The notes below the pieces were generated by a model. That model was not told the DNA's origin, did no database searches, and saw only the letters and a program-made list of their open reading frames with translations. This document shows positions 1 through 11,591 of a stretch of 64,000 bases of DNA, piece by piece. A program made the position numbers and the translations under genes. How positions within the stretch are numbered: position 1 is the first letter of the stretch; every line of letters starts with the position of its first letter. The stretch is taken from the NCBI RefSeq assembly GCF_002999335.1, contig NW_020312458.1:62001-126000 (forward strand). The letters are read 5' to 3'. The stretch comes from Cyclospora cayetanensis (Eukaryota; Apicomplexa; Conoidasida; Eucoccidiorida; Eimeriidae).

Positions 1-1300
1 GTTCTGCAACACACTCCTACTCGAGGGCATCCCGAGTGGTTCCCACTGTAGAAGACTTGCTGCTGCAGCTCAAGAGCAGTAGCGGCAGCAGTTTCGGCTG
101 CCGCAGCGTGGTGAAGCTGCACAGCGTCCCCCCACTGCCAAGTAAACAGGGGTATAAGCCTCACACCCTCGAGGGCAAAGACGGGTAGAGGGTCTAACCC
201 CTCTTCCGCTGCTGCTGCAGCTATGTCGGGGAGGGCACCAGCTGTGGTTCTGTGTGTAACGACGCAAAGATAATAGCCGCAGAGGAGTCGAATCGCGCCT
301 AGAATACCGAAAATGCGAAAGGCAGCAAAACAGCAGCACGCATTCAAACCACAGATCCCCCCAGTGGCCTTGCAATTGCCGTTCTCGATACTGCTTTGGA
401 GAGTATGGCAGTCTGTCAGAATGAGGCTTGCGTCGTCGTTACTTCTTTTGCTGCCCGAGACATCAGATTCAGCGCCTTGATGCTGCTGCTGCTGCTGCTG
501 CTGCTGGTTGTGTGGTCGCAGCCTCAGCTGAAGGAAGTCTGCGTTGTGGCTCTGCTGCTGCAGCTGTAGTACGTACATGCGTTCCTGCTGCCGCAGCATG
601 TCTCTCGTTGAGTGGAACGCTCCTGCAGTAGAAAGGCAGTGCTGTTCGCAGCGGATGAAGCCGCTGTCGAGGCTGCTGCTGTTGCCACGATTGTTGCCAT
701 GGGGCTTGTCAGTGATGCTGTCGTTTTTGTAGGTGTCGTCGACGTTGCTGCTCTTGCTCTTACTGGTGGCGTCTACCACTGCTGCTGGACTCAGCACAGC
801 CTTCCTGAGTGTCAGCAGACGGCCGAAGCATGTGCAGCTGCAGCAGTGACCTCTAAGGCTTCCGCAGTCAGTACCGTTGCCACTTGACGCAGAAGCTGCC
901 TGTTGTGATTGGAGGTGGTACTGCGGGTTAAGGGCGATGAGGCATATCTTATCTGGTAAATCGTAGACTGTAATTTCCCTCAGGGAGACTCCCATGCTGC
1001 GGTACAGGCCGTAGCCTAGAGCCTCGCCAAATAGGCAGACGGTGGATGGTACTGGGGCTGCTGGGCAGAGCTTTGTGAGGAGCTTGGAAAGCGCGAAAGG
1101 CTGAGCTTCTCTCGGTGAAACTGCGCTGCGCTTGTGTTTCTTTTTGCACAGTGCAGACTTTGTGCCTGTTGCCTCTCTGCTCGGCCCTTGTTCCTGACCC
1201 TTTCAAAAGCTCCCTTTTCTTCTTCTCCAGAGGACGACGTCGCTGCTGCGTCCGACGTCTTTGGCTGTGACAAACGGCGTGAACTACTTGCTGCCACCAT
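1..1300 (-). CDS. Unknown protein, 3' part cut by the window edge
   Basis: Two exons can be read. Exon 1 is 1300..1199 (34 codons from an ATG at 1300) and the intron is 1198..1101 with GT and AG ends. Exon 2 starts at 1100 in phase and stays open to base 1, about 366 codons without a stop. The first 70 residues of exon 2 look like a conserved fold (LFGEALGYGLYRSMG, then ITVYDLPDKICLIALNP). After that come Ser/Asn-rich sequence, a Gln run coded by 481..505 and a Cys/Leu-rich stretch. I do not recognise the family and assign no function. Its start lies about 1.1 kb from the divergent SmD2 start, so the two may share an upstream region. The stop codon and any later exons are outside the window. 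The long open frame and good intron phase make it a probable gene. Confidence 0.6.
481..505. repeat. (CTG/CAG)n triplet run coding poly-Gln
   Basis: Eight tandem TGC units on the plus strand. Read on the minus strand in the frame of the unknown gene they give a Gln run. This is the coccidian type of homopolymer-coding repeat. Confidence 0.9.
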
Positions 1301-2382
1301 ATCGCTCCTTTACCCAGGCTTTTTCTCTCTCTCTCTCCCTCTCGAGTTTTGAAGGTGGGAAAGTAGAGACGGCGAAGGTAGCGACTAGTGAAAGCCACGT
1401 TGCAGGAACGTCGCGGGCAGCAAGGGCATTCTCCTCTGGAATAAAAGAAATAGATGCCCCGCCCTTGAGTCACCTTAACGGCGCACACATGTCTGTACAC
1501 GCTCTGCTGGAAACCTTTGACAGCAGGTCACCCCGTGGATTTTGTGGATAGAAGCAGCGTGGCCAGCGAGTCGATCCCCGAGGCTTCCTACACAGCCGTA
1601 TACAGACCGCTCAGCTGAAAATGACGCTATTTCATCGCTTAGAATCCATGGCTTAGAGCATACAAGGAAAGGATTAGCAGCAAAAACGCAAACCAAGAAG
1701 CTACGCGAGGCCCCAGCCCCCCGCGAGTTAAGCTGGGGGGCTGCCATGGCGGATGCTGTTTGCAGATTCCCCTCCCCTGGCGCTGCTGCTCCTCTTGTTC
1801 TCCTTTCAAGGAAAAACTCTTGCAAATCTATAAGTGCAACAATAAGAGGAACGGGAAGAACACCTCCTCTTTCTTCCTTTTGCAGCCTTGGCCCCTCTTC
1901 ACCGTATCAACCCCGCGCGCCTCACGTGTCAGCGCGCTGGAGGCATACTCTCTCGTGTCGCTCTTGCACTGCAGTGCACTGTAACGATCGCCTTACAGCT
2001 CTTTCAAGTGAGTGGAACTAACACGCGGGACCGGATGCTGCCTCTTCATTGGCTTTCAGAAGCCCCCATAATCGCCCTGCTGCATGCCCCTCCTCACTAT
2101 GCATATGTATCGCGTTGACGCCTGTACAGAGGTACCCAACAGAGGGCCACTTGCACTGATGGCATTGGCAGTCGAATGGGCGGAGGGCTCAGGGCTCCCC
2201 GAGCGTCTGTCTGTGCGCCGTGCAATCGCCGAGTTTTGAAGAGTTTTTTCCGAAGTGTAGGACTTCGACTTGGGGCTTTGCTGCCCCAGCTTCATGAGCT
2301 GACAATGTGTTTTCATAGGTCCATGATGTGCTATGTCGGCTTTCTGCACAGAGACAGACGCACCGAACCCTAGTGACGCACA
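1301..2382. other. Divergent intergenic region, unknown gene / SmD2
   Basis: About 1.1 kb between two divergent starts, with a pyrimidine tract (CT repeat, about 1324-1343) just inside the adjacent exon's upstream side. Short open frames on both strands have no recognisable domains. It presumably holds both promoters and 5' UTRs, but no specific element can be named. Confidence 0.4.
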
Positions 2383-2912
2383 ATGGCAGCGGCTGAAGGC
2401 GACAAGGGCGCAGCCCTTATGGTCAACCGCGATAACCCCGTAAGTACTCCTTGCATTCCCAACCCGTAGTAGCTTTTTCAGTTCATGGCGTTGACTGATT
2501 TGTGTGTCAATATGCAGTCCAGGGGTCGTGCCGTTGTGTGTGTGCCAGCCATGTATGCATCGGGTTCCAGGGCTGCAGGCAGCGTTAGAAACAAGCAGCA
2601 TACCTCTATGTTTGCAATTTTCGTTGCACTGTTGTGGCTCAGGAGGGCGGACCTTTGACTCTTTTATCTCGCTGCGTATTGGACAATAGCCAAGTGCTGA
2701 TCAACTGCCGCAACAACAGAAAGTTGTTGGCGCGAGTGAAGGCGTTCGACAGGCACTGCAATCTGCTCCTTACAGATGTGCGAGAAATGTGGAGTGAGGT
2801 GTCAAGGGGGGGCGGCAAAAGGAAGCAGAAGGTCGTGAACAGGGACAGATTCATATCCAAGCTCTTCCTCAGGGGAGACGCCGTCATCCTTATTCTCAAG
2901 AACCCTAAGTAA
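2383..2912 (+). CDS. SNRPD2: Small nuclear ribonucleoprotein Sm D2
   Basis: Core Sm-ring protein of the U1, U2, U4 and U5 snRNPs; acts in the nucleus in pre-mRNA splicing. Exon 1 is 2383..2439 (19 codons from ATG), the intron 2440..2642 begins GTAAGT and ends AG, and exon 2 is 2643..2912 ending TAA. The join is phase 0 and gives 108 residues, close to the roughly 118 of the human protein. Sm motif 1 is visible ([20 protein letters not shown], followed by [20 protein letters not shown] with the conserved FDRHCN-type turn). Sm motif 2 ends the protein ([14 protein letters not shown]). The basic GGGKRKQK loop between the motifs is typical of D2. The start is supported because exon 1 is short and ends in a strong donor, as in many D2 genes. 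Convergent with the Rab5b gene downstream. Confidence 0.96.
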
Positions 2913-4225
2913 TGCATCAGCGCTCCTGAAAGCCCTGACTTGGAGATAGCCCCTTGGTCTACCCCACGTATCTCTATGTACGTCTACGCATGCATGACTC
3001 TGTACAACTGGAGGGATAGGCCACAGCCACCGGCTGTGCTCAGAGAAGACGGTGCCATTTGAAGGCAAGAGGTCGGGGGCGTGTCAACCGACGGGGAGGC
3101 CTTTCTTGTTTCTTGCACGTTGCTCCAAGCTGTTGCCTTGCTGCAAAGCACTCGGATCAACATGAGCTTTTGCAGAAAGTCCAACGGGGGGCTGCTAACT
3201 GTTCTTACAAGAGGGACGTCATCTAGCGAACGCAGCTAGAGTTTTTGAATCTAGGGTGCAGTCTCTTGAAGTGCATGACGCCCCAAGCTGTCTCTGTAGA
3301 GGCCCCTGGCTTGCAGAGCGGTAATATGAATGTGAGGGGAGGAGGCAGTTTAGAATGAGGCTGGCTGTTGCTAAGGGGAGGAAACGTGACGCAGGAGAAA
3401 CCGGGGTACAGGCAGGCAGTCATGAAGAGGCGTCCGTGGAGGTCACTATGGTGTATGAGTGGGTCTACTTAGGGCCTATGCTGCCACATCAAGGGGGCAT
3501 TAATTTTAGGAGGGCTCTTGCAAGGCTGTGAGGTTGCCGAACTTAGTGAGTGGAGGGAAAAATTTTCGGCGGCGCAAAAAGCCCTTCAAGGGGCACGTGG
3601 GGTAGCAGCAGCATACGTGCTAGCGTAACATCCGTGTGGGGAAATGTGGGGGCAGCAAGCAAAAGCCTCAACTAGAGAAGACTCAACAGGAAGCTGTCGT
3701 CACTCACTCCTACGTAGTACATGAAAAAAGGGGAAATGCCGAGACAGAAGCTCCAGTTGCTGCTGGTGGCTCTCGGGGCAAAACGGGGAGGGCTGGCACC
3801 TTCTGCTGCGAAGGTGCCCCTTAGGGAGTTGCTCCTTGCCGTTTCGTGCTGTGGAGTCCTGCGTCACGTCAATTACTGGTCCTATATACTGCATGGTGGC
3901 TGGGGAGCGTGCGCGGGTTGCCTTGTGGGAGAGACGGACGCACCAGCAGCAACCCTTGAAGAGAGGAGCAGCAGCATTCCTCTCTGCATTTGCTGGCGTA
4001 GCAGCACCAACAGTGGCCGCCACAGGCAGCTGCAGCTCCGTAGAGTTCGTTTGCAGCTGTAGCAGCAGCATTCTCGTATCGCTTCACAGGTCTACTACAG
4101 CGGCAGCGTCTTTCAGGTGTGCAAAGACATTGCGGGCTGCGGCACAACAGGGGGAGCACAGCGTCATCTATCTCGCTCGCTGGTCATCGTGCCTTATCCT
4201 CAATAAAAAACCTACGCCATAAATC
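2913..4225. other. Convergent intergenic region, SmD2 / Rab5b
   Basis: About 1.3 kb between two 3' ends. Positions 3900-4110 are rich in imperfect CAG/CTG triplets, which create several overlapping open frames on both strands. None has a recognisable domain or a consistent exon chain. It probably holds both 3' UTRs. Confidence 0.45.
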
Positions 4226-6244
<2,019 letters not shown>

Positions 6245-7747
6245 AGCGCAATCTTGTCTGCCTAGGCCTGCTGCTGCTGCAGCTCCTAGTCGTATGCTGC
6301 TGTTTTGGTCGCTGAGATCGTAATTGGTGCTCTAAGGAGGCAGAGGAGAAGCTGCTTCTGTGGCTGCTGCTTGCGGTCACAGCGGAACAGGGCTTGGAGG
6401 ATGCAGGATTACTGTTTTCGCTGCCTATTGCTACTACAACTCCTGGTGCTGCAGCGTTGCGTCTTGATCACCTGAGGAGGGGTGGCAGGCACACCTAGGG
6501 CCCCGCACTTCCCTCCAGTTGGTATTTTAGCGCGCGCAAGACCAAGAAGAGCTTTCACTTCCAGCAGGAAGAAATTCCAGATAGCCAAATTACTTCGATT
6601 GGCGAAGGTTCGAGTGGTCAAATGCGCTGTGCGGGTTCCGAGTTTCAGGACGTCCAAATCTGCAGGCGGGTAGAAGATTCTGTGAAGAATGTAGCATAAA
6701 AGGGGAGGCTGCAACTCATGTTGCGCATCTGCCAGGTGCTGCAGCTGATACAGCCTCTACTGGTTCTGCCCTGGCTGATCCCTGCCTGGCCGCTGCTCAT
6801 AATGGTGCCGCATGAGTCGACTCCGCGAGTGTGCAGCCCTCCCTGCAGCCGCTACTGCCGCGTGATTTCTGCCCTCTTGTGGATTGATGCTCTTCTAGTG
6901 CAACATTGACAGCAGATCGCAAGACTTGTCGGGTCCGACAAGAGGGCCCCTGCGCTGCCTGGGGGTAGAAATGGAGATAAAGACAATACTTATTCACGTT
7001 GTCAGCTTTCAAAAAACAAAAGGTGCTCACGCAACAGCAAAGAAGAGCACCACAAGTTCCCGAGTTCTTTCTCCTTCTCCGTGAGCTGTCGGGTTAGCTA
7101 CGCGGGGCTGCAGTTTCTGTTTAGTGAGATGTTCTCTCTTCCATTCGGGTTAGTTCTTGCTAAGTTTTCTTATACACTGCTTGTCAATCCGATGGCGGCG
7201 CTTTCACGTATTCGATAGGGACGCTCATATTCTTTTCTCTTGGTTCTTTCTCCGCACCACTGCCGCCGACACGGTGATGACGCAGTGAACAGACGGGCCT
7301 TTCTGGGGCTGAGCGTCTGTTGCTTCTTCAACAATACAGTAATGACAAGCCGCTATTCCCCTATCAGTGCATTTTCTTTTCAAATTGGAAGTAACGCCGA
7401 AGGCTATAGAGAGACCAATCGTCTTGATGCGTTGCAATTTTCCCACTCGGAGGACTACAACCGAGAAGGACCAACGATGGGCAGGTTTTCCGCCTCCGAC
7501 ATCCAAGGGGTGTAAATAAAGAAGTATAACCCCTCTTCGTGCACTGCTCAGTGCCGAACTAGGCAACTAGAAGCAAGGGGCTGTAACACCGTGTGCGCAG
7601 GCAACACAACCTGCACAGAAGACCCCCAGCTCCTTCCTGGGTCTTTCTACATCACTGGAATAGCGTATTCCATCCGCTGCATCTTACTTCTTCCTCTTTC
7701 GGGATCTTGCACTGCTTCTCCGCTTTCCAAACCCGACAACCGGCACG
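6245..7747. other. Divergent intergenic region, Rab5b / bL20
   Basis: About 1.5 kb between divergent starts. It contains scattered CTG-type triplets (6260-6450, 6730-6870) and short open frames of up to about 100 codons on both strands. None shows a known motif. It should hold the two promoters. Confidence 0.4.
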
Positions 7748-8113
7748 ATGAAGATTCCGCGTTCAGTCGTATTTGAGGTCGCCCGCGGCTTCCGTGGCCG
7801 CTCGGGTTCCTGCTTCAAATTGGCTCGTATCCGGGCAATGAAGTCTTTGCTGAGTTCTTATTTGCAGCGTCAGCAGCGCTACCGCCGCTATAGGGTGCTG
7901 TGGGTGCAACACATGAACGCAGCGGCGAGGGAGTGGTCGTTGCCCTACAGTTGGCTCATGTGCGGTTTAAGACGCCAAAACGTGGCATTGGACAGAAAGT
8001 CCCTAGCCACGATCGCTCAGACTGAACCAGTTTCTTTTAGATGCATTGTAGAGGAGGCGCGACAGGGTGCCACCTTCTCCCCCTCCAAGCAGAGAGACGT
8101 CAGCGGGCTGTGA
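7748..8113 (+). CDS. RPL20: Ribosomal protein bL20, probably mitochondrial
   Basis: Bacterial-type large-subunit protein L20, which binds 23S-type rRNA early in assembly. The intronless frame codes 121 residues against about 118 in bacteria. The family pattern is clear throughout: an N-terminal basic helix (ARGFRGRSGSCFKLAR), the QRQQRYRRYRVLWVQHMNAA core matching the bacterial RRQRKRQFRQLWIARINAA region, then SYS-type LPYSWLMCGL, DRKSLATIA and a C-terminal EEARQGA. The first Met lies right at the start of homology and there is no signal peptide. That argues against apicoplast import and for the mitochondrion, where internal targeting is common. Another possibility is a missed upstream leader exon. 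Convergent with the myosin gene. Confidence 0.9.
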   Translation: MKIPRSVVFEVARGFRGRSGSCFKLARIRAMKSLLSSYLQRQQRYRRYRVLWVQHMNAAAREWSLPYSWLMCGLRRQNVALDRKSLATIAQTEPVSFRCIVEEARQGATFSPSKQRDVSGL

Positions 8114-8954
8114 AGAAGAATGTGAAAGCTCCCAACCAAGAAGAACCAAAGTGCCCAGTGAACGTTTTTCAGCCATAACTCTAAATAATGCAGAAAGTTT
8201 TTGCCTTGTTCTGTTGCCCTTTTTATTAGCTCCTCGTAGAGCGCGAAACTGCCCAGGATTCTCCTGGCGACCCCCCAACTTTCCAAATGTTCCAAATATT
8301 TCGTTTTCTGCCTTGCGAAGTCTTTCGCTCGCATCCAGTAGCACTTCTGCGCCCTTTCACCGCTGGTGGCTCTCTTTGGTGCATCATCCGTCTGTCGTCT
8401 TTTTACTCTGTCTTACGAACGATTGGTCTGGCTTTTACAAACGGTTGGTCTGGCTTCAGCAGAATGCAGGGCAGGAAAAGAGACTATGAGATGCGCGGCA
8501 CTTTAACGCTGAACAGAAAGCAAATTTTCCTGTGTACAACAGGATCATTGCCGTACATGAGTATGATATCAACTCCATACCCTCTTGTTAGTATCTCTTG
8601 CCTTCATTTGTCTACTCTGTCCAAGAGGCGGCGCAGCAACTAAATGACTATTGCAGAAAGTTGCAGATGCTAGGCAGCTTGGAATCCCGAGCGTTGGCGC
8701 CGGGGTCGCGGGCTACAGCAAAGAGTTGGATTTATTGCACCCACGAGGCAGAGATATGTAGCTGTACACGGCAACATGTGAAACTTGTGAGTACGCATAT
8801 AAAGGGACGCACATTGAAAGAGGCACCGTTCTAGACAGGGGCAACAAATATTGCACGAATCCGTGTACCTATGCAGGTTCTAGGAAAAATATATGATATA
8901 TTCGTCCAAATTAAAGATATATATATATGTATATAGGTGGACGGGTGCACTGTC
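8114..8954. other. Convergent intergenic region with TA microsatellite
   Basis: About 840 bases between the bL20 stop and the myosin stop. Overlapping frames on both strands lack domains. A short TA repeat lies at about 8912-8936. Likely the two 3' UTRs. Confidence 0.45.
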
Positions 8955-11591
8955 TCAAGTCGCGTTGGTTGCGGCAAGTCTTCTCCAGAGAATGACGGTT
9001 CCGCCCGAATCTGCACTCGCCAAAAGGGTGCTCTGCGCGTTAACTGCAACCGCCAAGACGGCATTCTGTATTGAACAGAACACAAAGAAGGGGTGGAAGA
9101 AACTAACGAAAATTATTGGGAGCACAAGTGCAGTACAAAGCAGCCTAAGAAAGGCGAGACCCTCGGCGAATATCTCTGAAGTGGTGCACATGCACTAGAC
9201 TTGAACGAACAGAGATGGAGGGTATAGCGCAGCACACAGGAGAACATGACGAAAGTGGGAGCACAAGTCATTGGAAGAAAGGACGGCTTTGGCTGACAAA
9301 TACTAGCTGAGATTCAAAGCAACATAAAGTCGGTCCAGGAAATCTTTGTCTTACAGAGTGCCTTGAAAGGTGAAATCCACTTTTGGCCGACGCGTGCTCC
9401 CTTAAGGGAAAGCAGAAAACGCTCATGTCTTCGCATCCCGAGACCAACCAGCCGCCTCCTGTTGGTAGGAAGCAGTTTCTAAGTGGCAGTAATTCGTGTT
9501 GCATCTTCAATCTACGGCTGCAACGGAAACAAGATAAAGACAAAACAAGTCGAAAGAGAGACTTGTTATAGTGATGATTCGTAGCGATAGAGAGAACTTG
9601 AGGGGATGGGTGCCTGCTGATGGCTACGAGCATTCTGAGACAAGAGCACGCAATTGTGGCCGTTTACCCTATACTTTGCCCATGAATTAAAAGCCGCACG
9701 ATTTTAACTCTTTCATCTAAAGGAACGCACCAAACTTGAAGATTAGACAGTGACCCGTTTTCCATCCCGTATACGCACTCCACCACCGCCACATTCGAGT
9801 CACAGCAATTCGCAATTACCAGTGGCCGCTCCCTCGGCGATCTGCTCGGCACGAAAGTAATGCAGGTAATCGCTCCCTATCAAAAAAGCCAGAAAGGCAT
9901 AAACAGTCCGCAAATACCCAATGCAGAAGTTCAAATACACGCATTCAAGGCACTTCACTAGGTCTGGCAAGGTAGGACACGAAGTGCTCTGAACAGCTAC
10001 AAAGAAGGGCATACAGCATACACTCCCCAGATATGCAGAAAATATATGGGATCCTAGAGAGAGCGCAATGAGCTCCCAAGCGCATATTTTGAAACGGGAT
10101 CCACATGGGAACAAAAGACAGCTGGCAGAACAGGTTTGCTATTGTCGCGTCTAATTCTGAGGAAGAGATGGTAACGGAACGTGAAAGGCATACTTTGCTA
10201 ATATTGAGCTTGTACTTGTAGGTCAGAGTAGCATTATCGGAAGCCTCCAGGACACACAGCTGCCCGGCCTTATTCCCTGCGAAGCAGAATAATCCTGTGT
10301 CGTCAAACCTAATTGCCCGCACTTCTGACTCCATCTTCATCTTCTGCAGCACCTGAAATAAAAAATGAAGTACCACCAAAAACCTCACAATGCATAACCT
10401 GTCTGGAGCGCATCCGCGCGATCGGGTACCGAGAGCGGAGGACCTCCCCATAGCGCTAGGAGCTGGATCGCTATGTAGGTAACTAGCAAGTACCTCTTTA
10501 CGCATTGACCATGCACTTTGGGTTCTTACTTTGCCAGTGTTTGAGCACACAAGACGCAGCAGGGAATTGCTGTTGGAGGCGATAAAAACAGAAGGATTGA
10601 AAGGTAGAAGCGCAGCAGCAAGAGGAGCAGCGGAGTCTGCGAAGACCTTCACGTTAGCCCCTGAATCCACGGCCCTGAAACAAAGAACAAAACAAAACAG
10701 GAAGATCCCTGCAATGCATGCGAAGAGCCACAGTCATCCTATACTGTAGGAGAAACTTGAGCGGCCAAATGCGCATAGATCATGACTCGAAAATGCAGAA
10801 CTCCTGAGGCAGCGCATCCGATGCATGTAGAAAAGGGACCCAGGAAGGCTCTCTTGGAAAGCTGTGTGGGGACTGCATTGTATCACCAGAATCGGATGGT
10901 GAGGTCGATGGAAGTGGTGACCAGGAAATCTTCCAAAAGGCTGAAGAACATCGAAGTGACGGCCCTCACGTGTCCGACCTGAGCAGTGCATTACATGCTC
11001 TCGATTGATCGTGAGTTTTGTTCGGGGAATTTTTTGAAGTGCGCATGTAAAAAATTGAAGTCGAGAAAGATTTCTGATTAACTTGGTACGATACGATGCA
11101 CCAGAGAGGGGCTGAGGGTTTGGAGAGTGTGAACAATGTAAGACACCCGATCGACGGGGGCTTGTTGTTCCTCTGATGTCTTCGTGCCTCACCATTTCGC
11201 TGTGTACAGTGATCTTGTCCAGGGTCTCTGGTAGGGGGGAGGCCCTGTTGACTTTGACGTGTCTTGGTTTAGCCTCTCCTGGAATAGAGTTCTCGTCGGC
11301 GTTTAGTGAGCGAACATCATGGGGGTCAAGGGCCTCCTTTTCGATATTCGTTCTATAGCAGCGGTAGACGACAACATACCCATTCTTCCGTGCGACAGCC
11401 AGAAGGATGAAGTCTCTCCTTTCCCTTTCAGCGCCAAAGGTCAAACACGTAACTGCCTCGCGCTCTTCGAGCTGCGTAGGCTGAAACAGCAAGCCAACAC
11501 ACGCAGCCCGGCATACCGTTTCTGTTGATGCACATCAAGATACACTTACAAAGCGAGGCAAGCGGCAAAACTGCCCTACTCGTACTACCAT
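8955..11591 (-). other. WD40 module of the myosin tail (eight exons)
   Basis: Exons 11591..11550, 11480..11193, 10978..10887, 10674..10530, 10352..10194, 9876..9668, 9517..9355 and 9065..8955 join without phase conflict into about 402 residues. WD40-type strands are visible: [58 protein letters not shown]. The last part resembles WDR13 proteins as I remember them. A possible separate start ATG exists at 11591, but only about 130 bases separate it from the end of the preceding myosin frame. A long pyrimidine tract and an AG lie just before that ATG. I therefore read it as the C-terminal propeller of the same protein, as known for MyoF. A separate gene remains possible. Confidence 0.75.

Noticed and set aside
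2056..2601. 181-codon minus-strand open frame over the SmD2 first exon and intron
   Set aside because: No domain, and it overlaps the well-supported SmD2 gene on the other strand.
3700..4222. Overlapping open frames of 90-130 codons on both strands
   Set aside because: Imperfect triplet repeat content keeps several frames open at once; no frame shows domain-like sequence and the region is the 3' side of two convergent genes.
10070..10156. An open segment ([14 protein letters not shown]) considered as a WD40-module exon
   Set aside because: It needs a weaker donor inside the preceding exon. The acceptor at 9877 gives a phase 0 join to a segment that fits the WD40 pattern much better.
8955..11591. 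Annotating the WD40 exons as a stand-alone WDR13 gene starting at ATG 11591
   Set aside because: Only about 130 bases separate it from the preceding same-strand myosin frame. A pyrimidine tract plus AG precedes the ATG, and MyoF proteins are known to end in WD40 repeats. Kept as the less likely alternative.
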